In this document: positions 26,520-38,173 of the stretch, in pieces | Layout of the letters: each line of letters begins with the position of its first letter | Position numbering within the stretch: position 1 is the stretch's first letter | From: Mangifera indica | Lineage: Eukaryota; Streptophyta; Magnoliopsida; Sapindales; Anacardiaceae | Direction: 5' to 3' | DNA: 64,000 nucleotides | NCBI RefSeq assembly: GCF_011075055.1 | Contig: NC_058150.1 | Span: forward strand, 7,254,001 to 7,318,000 | Notes under the pieces: generated by a model | What the model saw: only the letters and a program-made list of their open reading frames with translations | Told to the model about the DNA's origin: nothing | The model's database searches: none | Program-made: the position numbers and the translations under genes

Positions 26520-26795
26520 AGAAAAAAAAAAAAAAGAATAAAACCTTAGTGAAAAAAGTAATTATTTTTTAAACTTTGAGTAAAAAAAATTATTAAAATT
26601 TTAATTTTAAAAGAAAAATGTGATAAATTTTTAATTTTTTAATATTTTTAACTAAATAATATTTTTACTTTTGATGATAACAATAAATTTTAATAAAAAT
26701 ACAGATATTTAAGTTTTTGAAAGTTGACAAATATAAATTTGTGATTTCACCTAACCTTGGGTGAGAATAAGTCTTTTGACTTGTATTAGGAAATT
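26520..26795. mobile_element. Truncated foldback element (one end only)
   Basis: Ends in ACCTTGGGTGAGAATAAGTCTTTTGAC, the same terminal signature as the right ends at 28166 and 5894, preceded by the typical A+T-rich arm. No matching left arm was found, so it is a one-ended remnant. Confidence 0.45.
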
Positions 26796-27416
26796 TTCTA
26801 ATGTGACATTATAAGAATATATATTGTTTAAGATAAAATAAAAAATTGAAGTGTATGGTATTTTCAGTTTCTTTGTTTTTTCATGCATTCACTCTTATTA
26901 TTCCACATAATTTGTGTGAAATGTAATCTGAAGATTTAACATTTCTTTTCAGAGAATATGTCTTCTTGTTGCACACTAGGGCTGGTAACTTTCAAGAGGA
27001 CAACGCTTTTTATAATGGGTCTTATCATGAACCGTAGTGAGATCACTTCATATCACAAGGACCCTTGCCTTGCAGGCCTTGGCCCATTTATTTAAAGGGA
27101 TCTTTGTTTAAGAGGAATTGGGGGGGATCCAAATTATAGTGATCAGGAAAGCAAAATTATAGGGCTACTTTCGTTTTGGAATGTTGGGCCACAGCTGAGG
27201 GTGCTTGAGCCCAACTGTTCAATCTAATTAGACATGATGAAGATTCAAAAACAACACTTTCTTTTTTTAAGTTTACACATATACTACAATAAACTTTTTA
27301 GTCCACCATGTTTGTGTATGCCATTTTTTTGGTTTATATTAATAAGAGCATAGATCTCTTGCTCCTAACAAATTTTCATGCTTTCATTTTTTTTTTTTCA
27401 CTTCCCAATAATTTTT

Positions 27417-28166
27417 GGCCAAAAGATATATTCCAACCAAAGATTTAGTGCATCCTCGAACTCCTATCTACTAAAATTTAAAAATTGAAATATCTATCTG
27501 TCAATTATTAAAGTTAATAGAATCAGTTAGTTATAAGGGTAAAATTGTTATCTGACTAATACTATTAAAAAATATAGAAGTTTATATCATTTTTTCTTTA
27601 ATTTGAAAAACTAACCGTTTTTTTCAAAATTAAGTTTAGAAAAATTATATTTTTTTCTAGGGTTAGATTTTTTACATCACCATTTTTTGACAAACTTTGT
27701 CATCTTTAGTCACGTTCTCTCTCTCTCTCCCAACTTCTCTCTTGTCTCCCTCCCTAACCATCTTCATCTATGATAATGGCTTGCTGTCTTTGTTTGATAT
27801 GAAAATTGTCGTCTTTGTGTACAATGAAGTTGACCAGGGAGGGAGACAAAAGAACTTGGGAAGGAGAGAAAAGATGGTTAGAGACAACATTGAAAAAGAG
27901 GAAGAAAAGAAAAAAAAACCTTAAAAGAGAAAATGTAATTTTTCAAAACTTAATCTTAGAAAAAAATAGTTAGTTTTCCTAATCAAGAGAAAAAATAAGA
28001 TAAACTTTTATACTTTTTAATATTATTAGTTAAATAATAATTTTATCTCTATAGCTAACTAGTTCTCTTAACTTTAATAGTTGATAAGTGAGTATTTAAA
28101 TTTTCAAAACTTAAAAGGTGAGAATACGAATGCATTAAAACCTGGGTGGGAATAAGTCCTTTGGCC
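27417..28166. mobile_element. Long-TIR foldback element with 8-bp target duplication
   Basis: Begins GGCCAAAAGATATATTCCAACC and ends with the imperfect inverse GGTGGGAATAAGTCCTTTGGCC. It is flanked by TAATTTTT on both sides (27409-27416 and 28167-28174). The arms are A+T-rich; the centre (27690-27920) has CT-rich and GA-rich halves that can pair. The plus-strand frame at 27697-27924 lies across this palindrome and is not a gene. Confidence 0.7.
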
Positions 28167-28174
28167 TAATTTTT

Positions 28175-29463
28175 TTAGTTGAAAACTGAATAAAGCCAAT
28201 AATAGTATGTATAATGTATGTGATTAAATAATGTGTGGTTACCAGCAAAGCATAATGTGTGTGAGGATTAACTTCAAAGATAAAACCATTTTTTCCAAAT
28301 TTATATTTTTACAAAACCCAATAGGATAAACAAAACCCTTCTAGAATTAGTAAAATCTAACTAAAATTAAAACTAACCTACACTTAAATCACCAAATTCA
28401 CATAACCAAAGATTAATTGCAAAAAATAGTTAAATAGAATTTTGCTACTATAAAAAACAAAACAACAATTTTCAAACTTTTAAATTAAAAAATCTTTGTT
28501 TCAAAAAAACAAAACAACAAATTAAATATATAGTTAGATTTTACTTATTCCAACTAAGTTTTATTTAGTATATAAATGTGATTCATAGCCTTTGTAAAAA
28601 CAAATTTGAGATAATTATATAGTAGAAAGTTTTCATGGACATAGTAGTTAAATTGCATATTATATTGTATATCAAAAATCAAATTTTATATATTATATAC
28701 GTGCCTTTTAAAAAATAAAATAATAAAAAATTATAACTGACACATTATTATTTAAAAAAATATCACAAACAATCTTGAAATTTTAAAATTTTTCGTATAC
28801 ATCCATACCATGACATCATTTTTTATAAAAAAAAAAATGTATCGATCTATATTATTAATATATATCATTATCATATAATACGTCATTTATATCGTATTAA
28901 TTTGATATACTTTATTATATGTACCATTTTTCACCTATTTCACATCGTATTGTAAGATACGTATCGTATATCATAAAATACTGATAACTATATTTATAGG
29001 TTATAAATATTCAAGTCATTGCATAAATTATCCACCTCAATACACTAGAATAATAGCATTTTTGAGCTAAAAAATAAAAAACCTATTGATTTATTTCTAT
29101 TAAACAATGTTCGATGCTAGATTATAGATTTACTAAAAATGTGAAAGAAAGTTTCTCAATATCTTTAATACATAAAAGAGTTACTCTTAAGTTTCAATCA
29201 CAATTGTCTGTTAACTTTGAGGACACTCTCTTTATTTTTTAAGATGACTCAACTGTCCACAATCAAGGTTCTTGAACACAGCCATGTTGCTTTGCCCTCG
29301 ACCTTATAATCCTTAACTACTGATCCTTTTACTTTGTTCAATGTGTTATGGTTTTTTGTGGCCCAATACAATGCATCTTTTTCCACAAATTTCATTTACT
29401 CTACACTTGGTTTTGTAAAAACTATCTTTCTCCATCTCAAGCACTCTCTCCCTCATTTCTTTC
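28175..29463. other. A+T-rich intergenic DNA
   Basis: No coding signal. The stretch 28770-28980 contains many GATAC/GTATC palindromic steps (for example GATACGTATCGTAT), which suggests a small foldback element without clear ends. Confidence 0.35.
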
Positions 29464-29879
29464 TGAAAGATTAGCAAGAAACAAGACTACAATCGAAAAA
29501 CCATTGCAAGTAAACTACAGATTTTTGAATAATTCATCTAAAAATTCATTAATTCTTGATTAGGTTTACAAACCTTTTATACAATTGAAAAACAAAACTC
29601 AGTTGGCTACAACCATTACAACAACCTTATTCATAACAAAAAAATACAAAAAACTCATCGATTATCACCATTTGATAAAATGAAATGGCTTAGATCTGAC
29701 CCTTGATTACAAGGAAAAATAAAATAAAAAGAGATGAAAGGGAGATATTTTGATGAACAACGTCTGAGGAGTATTCGAGAAGTCAAGATGATATTAAACT
29801 CTTTTTCTAATGAAATGTTGTATTTTGTTATTAAAAAACTTAATAACAAATGCATTGTTTTAGTTAAGTTGACTTCACA
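29464..29879 (-). repeat. 3' LTR of the 29.5-32.0 kb copia element
   Basis: 416 bp; on the minus strand it starts TGTGAAGTCAACTTAAC and ends with GCTAATCTTTCA. It aligns along its whole length with 31566-31995. Confidence 0.85.
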
Positions 29880-30689
29880 TCCTCTCTCAAGCCAATACTA
29901 TAGAGTGTAGTATTAGGTTTGCCCACAATCATGACTTATGCTCATGCAATAGTTTGAATACTTCTTCAAATTTACATAATTAGTATTGTACAATAGTTGC
30001 ATTTCCCAACAAGAGTAATACTCCTCCCTGAAACTAGTAATCAACTCTAATTTTAAAACACAATACCTTCTTTCAACATCTATAGTAACTATGTTACCAC
30101 CATAGGTAATATTTTTCCCCTAGATCAACCATCAACTCGATTCTTCAAACAAAACACCACCAGAATTATTCCTCCTTATGTTCACAAGATAAACCATCTA
30201 CAAAGTAAACTACTTCTTCCTGGGTTTTTGGACAAACCGTATGAAAAAGACTATATCTTCAAGCAAAAATACTCCTTCTTAGGTTTATAAAGCAACAGTC
30301 TGCAATTTTAAGGTACAATTCTCATAGAAGTCAATTAAACAACAAAGATAATAATTTCTCCCTAGAAATATGCCTAGTCATATTTACTTCACAACTTAAC
30401 AAATATTTCTTCATACTAACTCAATTAAAGTAAATCAGTATTACTCAATAGTTACAACACTCAAACAAATGAAATAGAGTCTACAATTTGAGTAATTAAC
30501 CATAACTTACAGCTCATCAACATTAAGTTGTGTAGTGCATATTAAGGTTTTTGGCAATTGTGATGCTATTGATTATTCTGTTTCATCACTTATATCTTGC
30601 TTTTCATACTGCTTGGAACATTAAAGCCATTCAACAATATTAAGTCTCTACCCTAGCTCCTCAAACAATATTAATCTCCTATCCTTGAA

Positions 30690-31420
30690 GTTACCAACCT
30701 ACTCAGCATCAACAACGACTTCCAAAGTGAAAATAGAAATTAGTTTAATAAGCAAGCCATAATATTGAGTGCCTTTAATATACTTTAAAACCCTTCTGCA
30801 AGCTTGCCGCTGCAACACATAAGGTTCTTTTAAAAATTGGCTTAACCTATTTATTACAAAAGAAATGTTAGGCTTAGTCATTGTCAGGTACAATATGCCA
30901 CCAATTATGCTTCTATATTGAGTAGGATTTGCATATGGCTCATTGTCTCCCATAAGCAATTTCACTCTAGCTGTCATAAGTGTTTTACAAGGCTTAGAAT
31001 CTTACTTTTGAGCTTTCAATAGTAACTCACTAGCATATTTAGCTTGGCAGATGTGTAGTCCCCTTTCACTCCTATGAGTTTCTATTCTTAAAAAGAAATT
31101 TAATTCTCCTAGATTCTTCACTGAAAATTGAATGTTCAAATCTTGTATTAGGTCATGAATGTATGCAATATCTGAACCTGTTAGCAAGATATCATCCACA
31201 TATATTAACATAAAAACTTTCATTTTTTCTTCCCCTAACACAAATAAACTAGAATCTAACATAGTATTCACAAAACTACTTTTGAGCAAGACATTTTTTA
31301 ACTTTTTCTACTAGCCTCTTAGGGTCTGCTTTAGCCCATATGGAGCCTTCTTCAATTTGCATGCAAACTTAGGATTATTCTTATCAATGAAGTTCTTGAC
31401 ATAGAAAAATGACCTTAACG
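30690..31420 (-). pseudogene. Copia reverse transcriptase / RNase H fragment
   Basis: Inside the element above. Minus-strand translation shows the RT blocks KLKKAPYGLKQ (about 31335), then the catalytic LIYVDDILLTGSD (near 31190), the NLGELNFFLRIE block, and CQAKYASELL. After a frame break comes the ARVKLLMGDNEPYANPTQYRSIIGG block, LYLTMTKPNISFVINRLSQF, and a degraded RNase H start (DAE-VGNFKDRR). Two frames plus internal stops show that it is non-functional. Confidence 0.85.
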
Positions 31421-31565
31421 GTGATTCCTAAAATGGTAGTCTTGACAAAAGTTAAAATCATTAAAATCAATAGAAAACTGTAAATCATTAAACACAAATT
31501 CTATAGTCTTTTCACATTGATGCCCAAGCCTTTTAGGCCACACAAACACATAAACTTTGATACCA

Positions 31566-31995
31566 TGAAAGATTAGCAAGAAACCAGACTAAAATCGACA
31601 AACTAGAGCAAGTAAACTACAAGATTTCTAAATAATTCCTCCAAATATTCATTAATTCTTGACTAGATTTGCAAACCTTTTATACAATTGAAAAGCAAAA
31701 ATCAGTTGGCTACAACTGTTACAACAACCTTACTCATATATCTAATCAACAAAAAAATAATAGAAACTCAATGATTATCACCATCGGATCAAATAAAATG
31801 ACTTAAATCTAGCCTTTGATTATAGAGGAAAAAATAAAAGAAAGAGAGATGAAAGGGAGATATTTTGATGAACAATGCCTAAGGAGTATTTGAAAAGTTG
31901 AGATGATAATAAACTCCTTTTTCAATGAAACGTTGTATTTTGTTATTGAAAAACTTAATAATAAAACACACTGTTTTAGTTAAGTTGACTTTACA
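31566..31995 (-). repeat. 5' LTR of the 29.5-32.0 kb copia element
   Basis: 430 bp; on the minus strand it starts TGTAAAGTCAACTTAAC and ends GCTAATCTTTCA, immediately followed by the primer binding site. Confidence 0.85.
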
Positions 31996-32640
31996 ATTCC
32001 CCTTAGTTGTCACACTGAAGTGTCTTTTATCGTTGAACAAGTTATGTATTTATTATTTGAAGGCAACTTTGTTTCCGTCACAGTTGTTCAATTGGACACC
32101 AATTTCAACCATTTTATAGTGAATCATGCATGAGATAATAGAGCTTTTCAGTCACTTGTCTTAGAATTGCCAATGATCAGGGTGTTACTGAATATTGAAC
32201 AAATTGTGCTTATTATAGCTTAGTAAATTACTATATTTCCAAACTCAATTTTTCCCTCAGTAATATGGCTCTCTTTTTTTTTTCAATCATTTCATCAAAC
32301 ATTTTGCGTCCATTTATAGGTAAGGGGGAGAAGCCTTAACTTTCCTTCCACAACCTTCTCATAATTAGGACATGCTCTAGGGTGAGCTTGTGTCTACTCA
32401 TTTGAAGGATTTGTTAATTTGGGATTACTAACACAGTAATACTAATCTTATCTACCCATAAGATGCCACCTAGATGTATAAGTAGATAGCGGAAAATAAG
32501 ATTTTCAATTTTATGTAATAGACTGGCTTGGCATCACATATTATTCAATGGTTTTGGATGTAATTGATTGAAACCTAAACCTCAGGGGGTGCACAAAAAT
32601 TTTAGGAAATTTTTACCAAAAAAAATATGAATTCTAAAAT
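31996..32640. other. Intergenic, upstream of the PDI gene
   Basis: No gene seen. This is the distal promoter side of the PDI gene. Confidence 0.4.
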
Positions 32641-32660
32641 GGATTAAACCAGACATATGA

Positions 32661-32679
32661 CGTGTAAGTTTCTGATTGG
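32661..32679 (-). promoter_or_regulatory. ER-stress response element (CCAAT-N10-CACG)
   Basis: Read on the minus strand the site is CCAAT, ten bases, then CACG, which matches exactly the plant ERSE-I bound by bZIP28/bZIP60 with NF-Y. The CACG half is part of CACGTCA, a bZIP core. It lies 93-111 bp upstream of the ATG of a gene for an ER-lumen folding enzyme, where such an element is expected to work. The motif match is seen; binding is inferred. Confidence 0.7.
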
Positions 32680-32771
32680 CTAACACACGTAACTCCGGCA
32701 GTAAAGGGTTTTTCTTCTCGCCTCTGCGTCCTCACCTGAGGTTTCTGCGAAGCAAAACCAAACAATAGAAA

Positions 32772-35700
32772 ATGAAGAGATCACCGTTGCTTGTATTTTT
32801 AACAATTTTCTTGTCCTTCTTCACGTTGTTCAACCTCACTTTTGCATTGTACGGATCATCATCACCTGTAGTTCAGCTCACTCCTACCAACTTCAAGTCC
32901 AAGGTAAATTCCTCGCTCCTCTACTAATCTTGTGTTTGGTTCCCGATATTTTGAGGATATTAAAAGAAAATTGCCTATGAATTTCCGTCTAGTTGTGTTA
33001 GCTAGGATTATAAAACTATAGATTGTGTACTAATTTGAAATTTTGTGTAATTGCACATATACCATAGATCTGATTGAAATTTTTAGACTTCTGTTAATGT
33101 TCTGTTTTCCTTTTGTGTTGTTTTCTATATCAAGAACAAAATTTAAGATCTATAATTGGCGTTTTACATTGTATATGGCTGCTGTTTTATTTCTTAAATG
33201 CAATCTAAATCTTGTGGCAGGTTCTGAACTCCAATGGGGTTGTTCTGGTTGAGTTCTTTGCACCTTGGTGTGGCCATTGTAAAGCTCTGACACCTATATG
33301 GGAGAAAGCTGCAACTGTCTTAAAAGGTGTTGCTACTGTGGCAGCTCTTGATGCCGATGCACACCAGTCCCTTGCTCAGGTTTTTCAAATGATTTGAATA
33401 ATTGCAATAGATGCACATTTCTTTCTTCCAATTACCATTTTATGATATCCATATTGATTTAGTTGGACAATGGGAAAACATTTTTTTAATATGTACATCT
33501 TTGCACCATTAGCATTTAGGGTTTAATATCATTGTAACAACTTAGAAGTTTTACTGTGCTTCAGTTGATAATCATGGTCATACTAAATTTAGGCAGAAAA
33601 CTCTTATCTCTAAATGGGCAATACTTCTCTTCTAAGTATGGCGATGGGTAAAGTGTACAATTTTTTTAATCAGCTGAAGACAAAATGAAGTTTTGTTTAA
33701 TTACAACTGATAATTCTAGATTTTGGCCGTAATAATGAGGAGGCAATTAAAAGAGATAAATTGGCTATTCCGGATATGGACACACCATTTCATCCTGGAG
33801 ACCATTAATAAACTGCTAAAAGAATATTCATTTTCCTAAATCAGTAGGATTGGACTTATCAACTGTGATGCTATCCTAGTACATGTCATATGAACGTGAT
33901 TTTTGTCTCCTGAGAATATGTTTTCGTGCTTGTTAAATTTTATGTTTTAACTAGGGTGTGGATTCTATTTTGCTGATAACTTAATGATGTTTGATTGCTT
34001 TGTAGGAATATGGAATAAGAGGATTTCCTACCATAAAGGTGTTTGTACCAGGGAAGCCTCCAGTAGATTACCAGGGAGCTAGGGATGTCAAACCAATTGC
34101 GGAATTTGCACTACAGCAGGTTTTTTAGTTGCTTGTTGATTCAAATATTCCAAAATAAATTTTCATACTATCACTGAAAGAGTTTGGTCTTGTTAAATGT
34201 ATGAATAAAAAAGGTTTAATATCATTGTTGCCTATTTGGTACAAGTGAAATATCATTGATGTATTGTATTTCTAACGATATTCATGATATATGAATCTAT
34301 TGGATTGTATCTATGGTTTGTGCAGTTATTGACTTGATTTGTCTAAAGGGCCATTGCAATGGTCACTAGATGGTGATATCACTTGTGCACATGCTTGTGT
34401 ACAGCCTGAATAGAAAGTTAGTTTATGCATTCTAATCATTTTAGTTCTGTACAGATAAAGGGTCTTTTGAAGGAACGCCTAGGTGGAAAAACAACTGGAG
34501 GATCAAGTGATAAATCTGAACCTAATGCTTCTGTAGAATTGAATTCCCAGAATTTTGATGAGTTGGTGCTCAAAAGCAAAGAACTTTGGATTGTGGAGTT
34601 TTTTGCACCTTGGTAAGTTAGCTTTGATCTTAGGTCATACCAGCACTTCATGCATAGATCTTGTTCTAGTTACTGGTGATAAAATTTACTAAAATTCTTT
34701 TTCTCAAGGTGTGGACACTGTAAAAAGCTGGCTCCTGAGTGGAAGAAGGCTGCCCATAACTTGAAGGGCAAAGTAAAGTTGGGTCATGTCGACTGTGAGT
34801 CTGAGAAGGTAATATCAAATTGTCAGTATTCACTTAGAATGGATAAACCTGGGTACATATTTTTATTTTTCCTGTTGAATTTTATCTATTAGCAATTGCC
34901 TGAGCATAGAGATATTGTAGTTTGGTGATGTTGATATTTCATCACCATCTTGTTTTTGCATTATATGGAAAACATTTATTCTGTTTAAGTTCTTGCTGTG
35001 CTTTCTGCTAGATAGAAACCCATTTTTGGCTGATCTATCTAGTACTGTGTTTTCTGACTAGCATTTTTTGTCAACCTAATATGACATTTCTTCTAAATTT
35101 AGATTTTAGTTAGACCATACTAAATACTTCTAGTTAAATCCTCTAAATTCAGCTGTCTTTGTTATTGCTTTAAAAATGATGATGAATATATAGCTCTTAT
35201 ATAGAATCATAGATGCCATCTTCTTTTGGACTATGTTTATCACTTTAAATTATTGTAGGTTTTTATTTTTTTAAACTTATTTATGAGACATCAACTTCGC
35301 CAAAATCTCTAGTGATAAGGATAATTTATATGCTCTTTATTTACTGCCTTGATTTTTTTTTGGTTGAACTCTGTGGTCTAATGGTGTGAATTAACAGTCT
35401 TTGATGAGCAAATTCAATGTTCAAGGATTCCCCACTATCTTGGTATTTGGTGCTGACAAAGACAGCCCAATTCCTTATGAGGGTGCTAGAACTGCCTCAG
35501 CTATTGAATCATTTGCTCTGGAGCAGTTGGAAACAAATATTGCACCACCTGAAGTGTCTGAGCTTACTAGCCCAGTATGTCATTTGCTTTCCTATTAATA
35601 ATCCATATCTTGAGGAAGTTTTATGATGTATTTGCAAAATTATTGTCTTTTAATATAGGATGTAATGGAAGAGAAGTGTGGCTCTGCAGCCATCTGTTTT

Positions 35701-36342
35701 GTTTCTTTCCTTCCTGATATTTTGGACTCTAAGGCTGATGGGAGAAATAAGTACCTTGAGATGATGTTAGCAGTTGCAGAGAAGTTCAAGAGGAGTCCTT
35801 ACAGGCATGTATATTAGACTTCCTTAGATTAGTCCAATTTCAGATTACTTTTCTGTATTCCTCAAATGCTTTGACAACTAAAATTTTGGAGAAGCACAAC
35901 TTTTTTGGGCTGAATGAAATGAAGATCTTTTGATTGTTATGTAAAATTTCTGTTATACAGCTATGTGTGGGCAGCTGCTGGTAAGCAGCCAGATCTAGAG
36001 AAGCGGGTAGGTGTTGGTGGCTATGGCTATCCAGCCCTGGTAGCTTTGAATGTGAAGAAAGGAGTTTATACTCCGCTGAAAAGTGCATATGAGCTTGAGC
36101 ATATCATGTAAGTCTTGTGTTTTCTATTTGTCTTAAAAGTTGTTTTCCTGAAGATGGACCTAACCATGAATGTTGTCAAATTGATTTTCAGAGAGTTTGT
36201 TAAGGAAGCTGGGCTTGGTGGAAAGGGCATTTTGCCTTTAGATGGAACCCCTGTAATTGCAGAAACTGAACCATGGGACGGTAAGGATGGGGAAATCATT
36301 GAAGAGGATGAATTTTCCCTTGAAGAACTCATGGCAGACTAA
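32772..36342 (+). CDS. PDIL2-3: Protein disulfide isomerase, P5 type (PDIL2-3-like)
   Basis: Nine exons: 32772-32903, 33221-33379, 34006-34119, 34455-34612, 34709-34808, 35398-35574, 35659-35804, 35961-36107, 36192-36342, giving 427 residues. Residues 1-25 form a signal peptide ending near TFA. Two thioredoxin a-type domains each carry APWCGHC, with active-site cysteines at about 61/64 and 189/192. The second CGHC is split by the intron after exon 4. The C-terminal b-like domain contains [20 protein letters not shown], typical of P5 proteins, followed by an acidic tail. It forms and rearranges disulfides in secretory proteins in the ER lumen. Intron 7 must use a GC donor to keep the frame. 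The protein ends EELMAD with no K/HDEL. The paralogue PDIL2-2 cannot be strictly excluded, but the ZW10 neighbour favours PDIL2-3. Confidence 0.94.
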
Positions 36343-36640
36343 GTTGAGTGAGTAATGTGATTAATTACTTAAAGCAGAAAAACAAATGGTCCGGGAAGGA
36401 TTGAGAATGTAGGTTAAAGACGATTTTGTTCTTATCAGCAATATGTCTGTTTCTTCGTAATGATATTGTATTTAATTTTAGTTTTGGTCATTGTGAAACA
36501 GATTCCTTGTTATGACTGATATTAATTGAACTATTTAGTAGCATTTGTAGTACCCTTAAAGGGGTTTGTTTATGTGGAATACCGTGTAGCCGTTATAATT
36601 TTGGTGGCCCTTGTCTGACACTTGGAAAGATATCAAAATA
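36343..36640 (+). other. Probable 3' UTR and terminator region of the PDI gene
   Basis: T-rich DNA following the stop codon. No exact AATAAA is present; A+T-rich near-upstream elements such as GTATTTAATTTTAG (about 36467) could direct polyadenylation. Confidence 0.35.
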
Positions 36641-36664
36641 GCAATGCTCAAATCTTCCTAACTT

Positions 36665-37050
36665 TTAGCACATAGGGAAAGGGTAGAAGGAATTCCTCTG
36701 GGTAAGTATGGGCTAATTTAGATTTATTGGGTCTTTGGTAGGAGGTTTGCCCACTAACTAAAGGGGAATTCCTATTACTAAAAGAGAATTGTTATAAGAG
36801 TTAGGTTCTCCCTTAAAAATCTATATCATATATTCCTAGTACTGTGAGAGTTTCAAAAGAGAAAGATTGCTCAAGGACTAGTCGCGGCTACATGTTCAAG
36901 TTTTAGCTTAAAGATTCAAAGCTTTTGTACTCAAATGAACTACCAAGTTTTGTGTTTAATAATCATTACATGATCTTGTTATTTATCATGCGTGATTGAT
37001 GTTTGCGGATCATTGCGCATGATTAATCGCGGAATTTGCAATAATTGGTA
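36665..37050 (+). mobile_element. LTR fragment with primer-binding-site remnant
   Basis: A region with LTR-like features (TCTATATCATATATTCC, then GAGAAAGATTGCTC) runs to ATTTGCA at about 37030. It is followed by ATTGGTATTACAGTGG (37035-37050), which resembles the ATTGGTATCAGAGC tRNA-Met primer site placed just inside plant LTRs. No second LTR or coding domain was seen. The left end is not defined. Confidence 0.4.
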
Positions 37051-37715
37051 TTACAGTGGTTCCATAGTTGTTTAGTGAACATCAAAAATTACTTTTTTTT
37101 AAAAAAAATTTATTATGCGTGAATTAAAAAAACAAAAGTTCAAAGATTTTGTGAAATGAAATTTTTTAGAAACCAATAATAAAACCCGTTTAATATTGCC
37201 ATTATTGCATGTGTTTTTTGTGATCTAGTGATTGAATTAGGCCACGGGTTTTGTTCTATTCATCAAGAGCTTTAATCTGGTATACTGTATGTTTGATTTC
37301 GTTAAGAAGTGAGTGAATAATTGGCAGTTCAATTTTCAGATTTTTTTTTTTTAATAAGCGATAAAATTTGCAAATAGTTTTGTTTATTTTCAATTCTTGA
37401 AATTGATTGAAAATTGATGAACGAAACTGTTATGAATAATGTTTTCTGTTACAATTGTTCTGCTTAATTGAGATTTTTGGCTTGAAAACATGAGAAATCT
37501 CAAATATTCTATTAAACCCTTTTAAAGCTTCCCCGAAAATTTAACTTCAAATTTGCTTGTTTTCTCAATAAAATTAATTGTTCATGGAATTACCTGAAAA
37601 ACCGTTTCCTGTTTATTAATTCACAGAATTTGCTCACGAGCTCCCAGTCACAAACTGTCACATTGCATTTTGAATGCTTCAACAAACTGGTTAGGGCACA
37701 GCATCCCTTGATCCC
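37051..37715. other. A+T-rich intergenic DNA between PDI and ZW10
   Basis: No gene recognised between the convergent PDI and ZW10 genes here. Confidence 0.4.
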
Positions 37716-38024
37716 TCAGTCTACGACTTCACCTTCTACTAAGGAGTTCAATAAACCGACACAGATCTGGTAGCCATCAGCCAGCTGGGCACTGCCAAAC
37801 CAAGTCAGGACATAATGGTTGCCGGCAAGAAGGTCTATATGGAGGGATTTGTGAGACATTGGATATATGGAAAGGAAAAGGACACTGCCAACTACGAGAT
37901 CTATAATCATCTCACAGGTAATCGGCACAATGAAATTTAAAGGTGTCTTGGCTTGCCCATGCTTAATTTTATCCCTATAAATTACAGACAAGTGTGTTGT
38001 ACATGACATTTCAAAAAATAACAA
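37716..38024 (-). other. Unassigned open frame just downstream of ZW10
   Basis: A 102-codon minus-strand frame in DNA that is less A+T-rich than its surroundings. It begins 150 bp after the ZW10 stop codon and contains LLAGNHYVLTWFGSAQLADG and GLLNSLVEGEVVD near its end. The other strand also has a plausible open stretch (MVAGKKVYMEGFVRHWIYGK), so direction is unclear. I do not recognise either product. It may be part of the ZW10 3' UTR or a relic exon. Confidence 0.25.
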
Positions 38025-38173
38025 ATAAGAAACTATGAACTATTTCTCCCTGGATGACTTTTTCAAACACCAAAACTGCCTCCTTCACTCAATGTGGGAA
38101 GAGTTTTAGGTGCTGCAATATGTTGGCATTTTCATCTCTTTCTTTCTGCTGTAACATTTTCCCTTTTTAACTT

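Larger units (their letters stand above)
29464..31995 (-). mobile_element. Internally deleted Ty1/copia retrotransposon with both LTRs
   Basis: Minus-strand element of about 2.5 kb; intact copia elements are usually near 5 kb. The 5' LTR is 31995-31566 and the 3' LTR 29879-29464, both TG...CA and clearly similar but diverged by many substitutions and small indels. Directly inside the 5' LTR is TGGTATCAAAG (31565-31555), matching the initiator-tRNA-Met primer site. Directly before the 3' LTR is the polypurine tract GAGAGAGGA (29888-29880). Only the C-terminal half of pol remains; gag, protease and integrase are missing. No 5-bp target duplication is visible (CTTTC left, ATTCC right). Confidence 0.85.

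Noticed and set aside
27697..27924. 75-residue plus-strand frame
   Set aside because: Lies across the palindromic centre of a foldback element.
36066..36332. Minus-strand frame of 88 residues over the PDI 3' exons
   Set aside because: Antisense shadow of PDI exon 9.
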